Shown here: in pieces, positions 55,764-64,000 of the stretch
How positions within the stretch are numbered: the first letter of the stretch is position 1
Layout of the letters: each line of letters opens with the position of its first letter
From: Bigelowiella natans CCMP2755
Lineage: Eukaryota > Cercozoa > Chlorarachniophyceae
Assembly: GCA_000320545.1 (NCBI GenBank)
Contig: ADNK01000904.1
Span: forward strand, 62,001-126,000
Direction of reading: 5' to 3'
DNA: 64,000 nt
Position numbers and translations under genes: made by a program
Notes under the pieces: generated by a model
What the model was told of the DNA's origin: nothing
What the model saw: the letters and a program-made list of their open reading frames with translations, nothing else
Database searches by the model: none

Positions 55764-56795
55764 CTGCACGTACATATGTCGTCGTGCCAGCCACGGCCAT
55801 GAAACCCTTCACTTCAAATTTACTCTTTGAAAATGTGATATGAGCAAGCACGGTATTATCAAGAATGTGAGACGGATGTAATGAAGTGGTTGAATCTTTT
55901 CAATAGTCATCCTAATGTAGCTATGCAAAGCAGCGGCTACAGCGCTTAGGTTGTGTCTATTTGTCTCGTCTATTATGTAGTTTATGTATTTAAAAGCATC
56001 TGCATCCTGTCGTTATATCGTCGATGTCGCGCGGTGTTCTGTCAATAAATATGTGTTGTAGCTAGTACGTGCCAACAGCCAATGAAAGCTGTAACAAAGG
56101 AGTCGTGATGTGTGCAGCTTTAGCTAGATCAATAGCCATGATCTCCATTGCACCGCGTTGCTGCACGCACACCGCTAGGATTGCGCACAATGACCATGCA
56201 CGTAGCGCTAGTCATGATCCATATTGTCTACAGCTCGCATCATCACATATACAAAACATAGCACACCTAGTCATCTCATGAGCGCCCGCATGCATGTGTG
56301 TCTAGATGGCGTATAGCGTGGTGTTGCACACAAGAAACAATAGCTATCCATGAAAGGTCTAAAAAAGGTGCCTGCCGTGCGCACCACCGGCCACGCATGA
56401 ATATCTATGCTGAGAGATTGAAATGCTTTCAGAGTCACGAGCAAATGCATGCCTCATCGTTACCGACTGCATTAAGAATATATAGATATCAACAGCAGCT
56501 AACAGTACCGTGAAGATCAAACAATATAGAGTGGTATTTTATTCAGCTCATAAATTTTGCAGTTTTATTAAACATCCTGTCTGCTCTTACTACGTGTAGT
56601 GCTGTCTTGGTTGCTTTGACGTTGACCAGATAACACAGAATTATGACGAATAACATGTTGAGCATTGACTACATTATTTATGGCATGATAGAATCAGCTA
56701 TACTTTTGGTATTCATGAGATTTTAGTTTTAGAGTCATCATCATTCTAGTGCAAAAAAATTAGATATAAAAGTAATCATATATTAATTATTTGTA
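55764..56795. other. Convergent spacer carrying copy 1 of the 3' element
   Basis: No gene seen. The 3' element is about 100 nt after the transporter stop; then CTAG/TGCATG-rich spacer to about 56480, then AT-rich sequence. Confidence 0.55.
55866..55921 (+). repeat. Dispersed 3' element, copy 1
   Basis: Begins TGAGACGGATGTAATGAAGT, continues into GAATCTTTTCAATAGTCATC and ends CTAATGTAGC. It matches copies 2 and 3 over about 45-50 nt and is in sense with the transporter gene. Confidence 0.8.
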
Positions 56796-59700
56796 TCAAT
56801 GATTGGCTCCTCCTCCGTCCCCACGTGATGGAGGGTCGTGGTTCTCTGCCTCATTATGTCTTCCTTGGAAAGAGCCATATGAAGGAGCATTTCCTTTCTG
56901 CTCCTCTATCTTTCTCTCCCCTCCGCTCAACATCGACGATTTGAACAGCAACGTCTGGATCTGATGAAGAATGAGTAAGGCGGTGGGGGAGAGGAGATTA
57001 GAAAATCGGAAGAAATACAGGACAAAACACAGTATTACTTAAATTGACAATCTATTTTCATTTATCATGTCACATCGTCATCATCCGCATCATCTATCTA
57101 GTTACAACAGTGCCTGCTAGCCTGACCTCTTTCCAATATAAGGCAAGGCCGAGACCACAGGCAAGCCCCGCAAAGAAGATGAACAGCGTCCAGGCAGCAG
57201 TCACATTCGATACTGCAAGACAGACATCAATATTATATACCATTTGAGGAGGAAAAACACAACTGTTGGAAAACATATGAAAAATAAGGAGAAGAACAGT
57301 CTTGAGAAGGATTGTTGCTGTTCTTTAATGTATAGATGCGGTCCTTTGTTAGCATGTCGTAATCCTTCTCGGTTGTCAAGAAACATTGTTACTACTTACT
57401 ACCGTCGTTTTGCGGTGAGTAGTCAGTGACTTTCCCTGTCGCCCCAGCTCGACCTAATTGAGGTTGGGTTGGCGTTAATAAGCGCTTGCGTGCTGCTGTG
57501 AGGAGAAGAGACATAATATATATGATGGTGGTGATAGTATTTGGATATAGTTGTAAATTAGGATTGCAGTTGCGTTGATGGAGGTGGAGGTGGAGGCGGA
57601 GACATGGCCGCTGGCAACTAATCTTACACACCAGTGTAGTTGTTGTGATACGTCCAAGAGGAAACGCCCTCAAAAGCCCACACGTTCACGCTATCGATTT
57701 TCAGCGCTGCTCCCTCGCCTATTATTATTATTGTTATTGTTGTTATTATTGTTGTTATTGTTGTTATTATTCTTGTTATTGTTGTTATTATTATTATTCA
57801 AAACGGGTGGAGGAGGAGGGGTGAGAGAATCATGAGGAGAAACGAACACAGTCTGCCTCATATTAGAAGCTTCGAGTCTTGATTCTTATTTTTCATGGAA
57901 CATTAACAACGACTAAACAATAGCCATGTCCATACACAAACACACACACGCACGCACGCGCGCACGGTCACACGTAACCATTAGTACCAATTTGGCCATG
58001 TGTGCCATTCTTTGTCCAAGTTGGCATCCAATCGCTCTGTATCACAACAACAACAACAACAACAACAATGACATATAATTATTATTATTATTATTTGCCG
58101 TATTGCAAGGCAAGAGATAGTGGCAATGGTGTGGCGCTACAACAACGCAAGCTGTTGGTTTCGCGTCGGTGATCTATGTGCTGCTGCTGCAGTAATAACA
58201 AACACCTCGGTCATCTATTTGCTGCTGCTGTCATAACACACACCTCAGCAGCGATGAAGTCGGAAAGCGAGGTCGATTCCGTGTTAACCCAAGGCTTGTT
58301 TCCAAGGCCGTCAGGGAAGAAACCCTGCGGCCCAACACCGGCAGTACCTGATAGGCACGATGGTGATGACGATGATGACGATGATGACGATGATGACGAA
58401 TCAATAATGAGAGTATTTATATGTAATCTTTAGCTGATGTTGGTACTGATCCAATATCGATAGATAACTACTACTACTCTGCTATCTCCTACCTCCAATG
58501 GCCAGGTTCAAGATAAGATAAAATTCCTGGCGGGGTAGGGGTAACGACGAGGAGATTGATGAGGAGAGGAGGAGGGGAGGAGAGGGGAGAAGAAAGTACG
58601 TCAGTGCGTGCATTCCGATGGGCACAACACAACATACCACGACGCAAAGCAATTAACGATGCAGGATTGCCACAGGAGTGAACGACATCGAGAATCAACA
58701 AAATGAAACCGAAAACGATGACGACACGCAAGATAGTCGTTTTTCTATTAGATGTTAAAGAGGATAAGGAGGGAGCGTTCACGATAATAAATAAATAAAT
58801 AAATAAATATATGAATAAATATTTCCGTGATGTGGTGTGATGAATACCTGGTCGAAGGGAGCAGAAGGACTAGCGCCTACCCAAGGGTTGGCAAACATCT
58901 TCTTGAATGGAATGTCGCCGGCGCTCTATTATTGTGGAAATTGCAGTATTATTTGGCCGCTACCGCTTCTTCGGCATCATGCATGATCAAACTGATAACG
59001 AAGTACGATAGAATGTGCTAGTGCTCATCACCTTGTCGCTCTTCCATACATCGTTCTTGAGTCCCAGCTTCCAGAAGTAACTTTCTTCAGTGAATTTTAC
59101 CTGCGAGTATTCTTCCTATTAGCGGTAGTAGGAGTAGTAGTAGTGGCAAGCTGCTCGATCTTCTCTTCATCCTATCCTTCGAGAGCCCTCCTCTCTTCCC
59201 TTCCCCCACCCCCCCCCTCCCAGCTATCTCTTTGGAGAACAACGTGACTTACATGATTGACGACGTTGCTGATGTCATCGACGTAGAAGATGATCTCATC
59301 CGGGGACCAGTAGAGCCCGAAAATGTGGAAGCTGTTCGTGCAACGAAGGAAGGAAGAAAGGAAGGCAGGGGGGGAGGATGGAAGCTACTCTCAGTCTCCC
59401 TGAAAGGGACTTTGGCACTACTGCTACTGCTACTACTACTACTACTACTACTACTACCACTCTACTACTGTACTGACTCTTTAGAAAAGTCGGAGGTCTT
59501 GAGCGTGTACGTTCCCATAGTTTCAGCAAATCCATCCACATTATATGCCGGTCCCCAGTGGAGAGTGGCGCCATACGAGTCGCATCCCATGTGCTGCCCA
59601 GTGCTGACGGGGAAGAGGAGGAGGAGGAGAGGAGGAAAGAAAGGAACGTCTACAATCAGCTGATAATCATATTCACTGCTTCCTGTTCAAAGCTAAGGCG

Positions 59701-60009
59701 TGCACACGCAAACGCACACGCAAACGCACACGCAAACGCGCGCGCGCGCGCGCACACACACACACAAAACACATTTTTCTTACTTTGAGATGTATGAAGG
59801 CGCATTTCCCCGGGATTCCATGATGTCGATCTGACACCGTTAACGATCATGATTCACATATTATTATTAAAATTGGAAGAAGAAGGCTTATTTCAGAATA
59901 ATGATTACCTCTCCCGAGTTCGGCCAGGGACCATAGACATTGTCTTGTGGCAACATCCAAATGGCTGACGATAGATACATACGAGGATAATTGATAAGGA
60001 ATGGTGATA

Positions 60010-60040
<31 letters not shown>

Positions 60041-60132
60041 TGAAGATGATGGGCCCAAATAACATGCGTTTTGCAACAACTAACACGTCATCATCGAGCT
60101 GCTGGGTGTTTCTCTACTACCACTACTACCTT

Positions 60133-60164
<32 letters not shown>

Positions 60165-60238
60165 GCCACTGAGACTTGCCTGGCCATAGCCAGTCCCCCC
60201 TTGGTAGTGTAGCTCGGACTTCCACCTGACGACGCAGC

Positions 60239-60276
<38 letters not shown>

Positions 60277-61777
60277 GCAAGTACTTCAGTTCTCTATGTC
60301 GCTCAGCCTCCTCCTCTTTCTCCTCATCGTCATCGTCACGAAGAGATGTCGATAAAGCAAAACAGAACAAACACGGCAGTACGTTTTCCGCCATCATCCA
60401 TTCAATCAAGCTAAGCTGCTGATTACCCTTCCATACTTAATGCTGAACGACTCGGCGGTCCGCACTCGTGAGCTCTGTAAGTAGTTCACTGGGTTGTCCT
60501 GCGTGGCGATACGCTCGCAGCCTGTAGTGGTACACGTTGGCTATGTTTGAGGGGGGGCATGCTGCACACATTGGTAATATACAAGAAACACTCCAGGATA
60601 CACCTAGTTTGTCTAGAGAATTTTAAGACCCAGGAGGGAATGAAAGAGAGAATAATCTAGGGAGGAAGCAATTCTCACCAAAGAACTGGTTGCCAGTACA
60701 CGTATCCGCAGGTGTAGATCCTTAACAACAAACAAACAGCAATCAAAGACTGAAACGATGACCAATGGGATAAGACGATGTAATTTCATATTTGGTATGA
60801 TTCGTCGCCTCGTTGTTACATGCTGTTTTCTAGCGCACAGTTCGGTATTGAAGAGTACATAAGTGGTATAATACTCTGCTATTAATTATTACCCCACATG
60901 TCTACACGATTCATCGCCCACTGAGGCTGCCCTCCTACAGCTGGGTTGTCACCGACAACCAACTAGAGAGATATTCCATCAATGCACAATATCACATCAC
61001 CTTGTTTCTCAAAGTGGACAAATGGAGGTTGGATTAGACCAACCGACATAGTGCTCAGTAATGATCTCGAAAATAAATTGAAAGCAATGAAGATGAATTA
61101 GCTAGACCTTCTTTCCATAGACATCCGACGTGAGGGTCGGCTTCATGAATAGGACCTGCATAATTCGGGAAATCATTACTTTCAATAGCCATCTAAGTGT
61201 GTGATTTGGTAGGTCACAAAGTGGCCTGAGTTTTCGCAATTGCCATCATAATTCCCCGCTCTCCTCTTTTTATTTATTCATTCGTGCTTACAAACCCCAT
61301 CTCTGACGTATGAGTTACGCCTGGAGTTGACGTACATTTCGAACTCCCAATTTCCACCTATATACAACAATGTAGAGGTGACTACATGCAACACGCAGAT
61401 TTCCCTGCGAAAGGGTTAAAGCGTTGCTCCACGCGTGAAACTACCTCCTCCCATCGTCAGTTCGTGTTTCCATTTCCGCATATTCCTTGTTTGTATTTAG
61501 TAGGTTAGTGGAATTTGCGAATTCATTTGTAAAAAAAAGGGTTGAGCATGTGTTCTCACAGTTCATTGAAGTCGTCATGAAATACAAGGATCTCGTTGTA
61601 GTCTCCCACAGCACTGCAATATGTAAATCAAACTGTTAGGAAGATGAAATGAATTTTAGTTCTGTAACTATGTGGAGGAAGTGGCTGTGGTTTTCGAAGA
61701 GAGGTGAACCTGGCTCCTGTTAGGCATAGGGCCAGTGTCAACAAGGGTTTCAATGCGGCAGACGCACTGTTTTGCAT
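56796..61777 (-). CDS. GH16 beta-glucanase (laminarinase-like), membrane-anchored, 22 exons
   Basis: Predicted endo-beta-1,3-glucanase of GH16, on the cell surface or in the secretory route. 22 in-phase exons give 517 residues: 61777-61710, 61613-61560, 61485-61445, 61357-61296, 61155-61108, 60962-60893, 60720-60679, 60521-60427, 60225-60180, 59964-59909, 59830-59784, 59603-59511, 59331-59253, 59100-59032, 58925-58848, 58526-58493, 58347-58244, 58036-57988, 57706-57632, 57495-57403, 57212-57127, 56960-56796. Signal peptide (LKPLLTLALCLTGAS); HDDFNEL; NWEFEMYVNSRRNSYVRDG; RVRTAESFSIKYGRVEVRA; WLWPAIWMLP; active site GEIDIMESRGN with Glu194 and Glu199; TLHWGPAYN; FHIFGLYWSPDEIIFYVDD; FYLILNLAIGG; GFFPDGLGNKPW; KIDSVNVW. 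A span TLFIFFAGLACGLGLALYW (about 440-458) and a 54-residue cytosolic tail follow. The intron after exon 9 has a GC donor. Confidence 0.95.
57716..57799. repeat. (TTATTG)n-like microsatellite in a GH16 intron
   Basis: Imperfect TTATTGTTG units. Confidence 0.9.
59426..59457. repeat. (CTA)n microsatellite in a GH16 intron
   Basis: About ten CTA units between exons 12 and 13. Confidence 0.9.
60132..60275. repeat. Complementary (CTA)n and (GTA)n tracts flanking GH16 exon 9
   Basis: (CTA)n at about 60132-60165 and (GTA)n at about 60245-60275 lie on either side of the 46-nt exon 60180-60225. Being reverse complements, they could pair in the pre-mRNA and loop out the exon. Confidence 0.85.
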
Positions 61778-62829
61778 CTTTTCTTCTTATCTGTTCCAGA
61801 GAAGATTTGTACAAACACGACGTTTATCAGCAATTTAGACGTCATGCGACTTAGGGCCGGAGATAAATATCGTAACACGAATCGAAGCACCATACACTTG
61901 ATGGCAAATGGGAAAAGTATCGATACGATCATTGCACAACATGGCAAGAAAGTTGATGTTCATCAAACTTGAACGTAGCGTGTGTTCTTTAATCTTAGTG
62001 GAGAGAGGAGATTTCATCGTATGACCAAAAACAATCATCACAAAAAACAATCCAATCGTATCGATCCGATTGGTGTCGGGGTGGTTGCGGCCCAAAGTCC
62101 GTGAGTCTCACCGTTGCAGTGATACGAAGTCAGGGGGGGGATGGCACAGTGATCCGGCAAATTTGGGGAATTGGATGTGGTATTGGGAGTGCGACTTAGA
62201 AAACTCTTAGTTCAGATACGAGAAGTCACCTAGAAGCAGTCAGAAGCAGGACCTTTAACACTCTGTTTTCTCCTAGACTTAAAACGAACCCTGCATTTCT
62301 CCTCCTTCACAGCGTATCTCACTGAGACGTAATGAGAAAACACAAGGTCTTCGCCGTGCTGCGACAAGTATCAGGTTGGCGCCTTTTCCAGGTGCGAGTA
62401 CTATTGCGGAAGAAGTGGGGAGAAAAAATGCAGGAGAAACCGGGAAGAAATCGGTCTCGTTGCAGCTATTTCCGAGAAATCAAGATCGTGTAGGGGGTGT
62501 AATGTAGAATGATATCTGTCTAATTTTTATCGTGTAAACATCTAGATCTAGTGATGAATGAATGTTGTTGCCATTATTGTTGTTTATGGCAAATTGCACA
62601 AAGAGCCCACAACCTACACCTACTGTCCGACGACGACGACGTTGGTGGTGGTGGTGGTGGTGGTACCGTACTATCGGCCTTCTATCGTAATACAAGGTCG
62701 TATCCTAGTTGAGGGGACCCAACTCTTGGCATTAAATCAAGTTTTTATAGCATTGATTTCGCTTTGTTCCAGTCATAAAAACAAGCCGAGGTGGCTTTCC
62801 GACTACACCAGATGGTATCACTCATCATA
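61778..62829. promoter_or_regulatory. Divergent intergenic region
   Basis: Between the GH16 and 62.8-kb gene starts; must hold both promoters. A (GGT)n tract lies near 62641-62662. The open frames here have no splice or family support. Confidence 0.4.
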
Positions 62830-63685
62830 ATGACGGTTCTGCTGTCATTCGCAGGTAACCAATCGTTATTTTTTATAAATTTATGTCGGTGTTAGATCCT
62901 ATAACTCTGCTACATTTAGTCCAGCCAATTCCCCTTCAACCAAAGTCGATGCTTCGAACCAGCAGGCGAAACCTGGCAACTAAACTTTTTAGCTCATCGT
63001 TGCAAGTAAAGCAATCGAATTTGAATAGCTTCATACCTCTGAAGCACTCAAATCGGCACCAAAACGTAAAGAAGCGGGACTTGGGCATTGGCACACATGC
63101 GTCAAATGGGCGGCGTGAAATACTTCGTATTGGCAGCCTGTTGAGTGTTGTAGGTGGGGTTCAACTGAGCTTAGGTCGAAGACCAGCTTACAGTAAAGGT
63201 AACCAACAACCTTGTTTTCTGCGATGATGGGGTTCTACAGTCTTATTCAAGGTTTTGAATGCTTGTTTGTCAAACTATACAGAGACTGAGGAGCCTTTCT
63301 ACTTCGACTTTGACGAAGGCCATCTTGGTAAAGCGGATTTTAATGCCAGAAATTGTGGTATTTTTAATGGTTTTTATAAACAGCGGCGTTGATTCCTCCC
63401 GGCTACACTAACGTTGAGAATGAAGTGGTAAGAGGACTATGCAAGTATATATGATGGAGACAATAATCCACACAAATTTAGGGGCAAAGTAACGAACTTC
63501 CCACGTATCTCATGACTCCAGACGCGGTAGCGCAGAGGGAATTGAAGAAAAAGGTGCTCATGTGCTCGATATGAGGCCGTGGCTTCATTTACAGTTTTCT
63601 ATCAGAATAAACACTATCGTAGAACGAAAGTGAAACTGATGGCCATATAAATGAATCAGAGCTTCCAGCAATTGCGAAATTCTAA
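62830..63685 (+). CDS. Small protein with bipartite-looking organelle targeting leader, 6 exons
   Basis: Function unknown. Exons 62830-62854, 62920-63198, 63283-63327, 63384-63427, 63482-63553, 63623-63685; 175 residues in phase. Exon 1 is a short signal-peptide-like MTVLLSFA. A long Ser/Arg/Lys/Asn-rich leader follows (LRTSRRNLATKLFSSSLQ), then GRREILRIGSLLSVVGGVQL, a twin-Arg plus hydrophobic core ahead of an Ala/Ser site, as in thylakoid-lumen transit peptides. The mature part is about 80 residues and acidic (EPFYFDFDEGHLAALIPPG). A signal peptide plus transit peptide plus lumen signal is what a complex-plastid alga would use. This reading is inference; the leader is short for a signal peptide and no lumen family was recognised. 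Confidence 0.65.
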
Positions 63686-63928
63686 GTCAAATTCCTCAAT
63701 AATATTCACCACGTAATTCATTATTTTGTACTCACAGTACGCATCTTTACTCATAAGTTCTATTTGTTACTATCTTCGCTTCTTCAAATACATCGGATTC
63801 AGAACTCCGTGCTCATCTTTTAAGATCTCTTTTACTCGCGTGAACGACATTTCCGACTATGGAACACTCACGGTCATTCTAATGCCGCTCTAGTCATGGT
63901 TGCTGTTCGTAATTTCGACCATTAACAG

Positions 63929-63972
63929 GAGGTTGGAAAATATGTGCTACCCTCTGTGCTAAAGGATCTCAG
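63929..63972 (+). CDS. Internal exon of a further gene running off the right edge
   Basis: A 44-nt open segment between TTAACAG and AG|GTGTTT borders reads EVGKYVLPSVLKDLR on the plus strand. It probably belongs to a new plus-strand gene, or is a late exon of the 62.8-kb gene if that gene's TAA at 63683 is skipped by splicing. No family can be assigned from so little. Confidence 0.4.
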
Positions 63973-64000
63973 GTGTTTGCCTACATCTTGAAATATGTAT

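Overview
This is a nuclear contig of an intron-rich unicellular eukaryote, most likely an alga or alga-derived protist. Almost none of its genes is readable as one ORF. They become visible only when short exons are joined across GT-AG introns, most of them about 50-140 nt. Placement rests on three genes: a DUF1997 protein (a family of plants and algae), an atypical short-chain dehydrogenase with an N-terminal hydrophobic leader, and a small protein with a signal-peptide-like exon followed by a basic, transit-like and lumen-like leader. A membrane-anchored GH16 beta-glucanase-like enzyme also fits. I cannot name the lineage; a complex-plastid alga is an inference.

Layout: 0.3-3.1 kb LRR gene (+, 5' end missing); 4.1-5.05 single-pass membrane protein (-); 5.1-6.2 EDR2_C/DUF1336 protein (+); 7.1-9.0 atypical SDR (-); 10.9-14.2 18-exon 3-hydroxyisobutyryl-CoA hydrolase (-); 14.7-15.5 His/Asn-rich secretory protein (+); 16.1-18.9 LNR-sulfotransferase (-); 19.4-20.7 CREST/DUF3522-like membrane protein (+); 21.5-23.2 MRH-domain type I protein (-); 24.1-27.9 PHD/bromodomain/NET chromatin protein (+); 28.8-30.2 unidentified gene (-); 30.4-30.8 small gene (+); 31.8-40.85 TKL-like kinase (+) with microsatellite-filled introns; 41.9-42.4 small membrane protein (-); 43.8-50.9 USP47-like deubiquitinase (-); 51.7-53.6 DUF1997 protein (-); 54.15-55.8 amino-acid transporter (+); 56.8-61.8 22-exon GH16 protein (-); 62.8-63.7 organelle-targeted small protein (+); then an exon of another gene at the right edge.

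The genes do not form one pathway; this looks like ordinary nuclear gene order with frequent strand alternation. Many secretory-route genes are present (sulfotransferase, MRH receptor-like, GH16, three or four single-pass proteins). The spacers are striking. Most spacers between convergent genes, and the longer ones downstream of genes, are 0.6-1.7 kb long and rich in CTAG, TGCATG and CpG words, unlike the exons and introns. Three of them carry the same roughly 45-bp element, each in the sense of an upstream gene, and a fourth carries a weaker look-alike. The best candidates for something new are this 3' element and spacer type, the LNR-sulfotransferase fusion, and the many-domain BET-like chromatin protein.

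Exon models were made by hand from splice signals, reading phase and family resemblance. Where a whole model stays in phase and gives a normal family length (HIBCH, USP, GH16, DUF1997, BET, transporter, sulfotransferase) it is trustworthy. Weaker models are marked.
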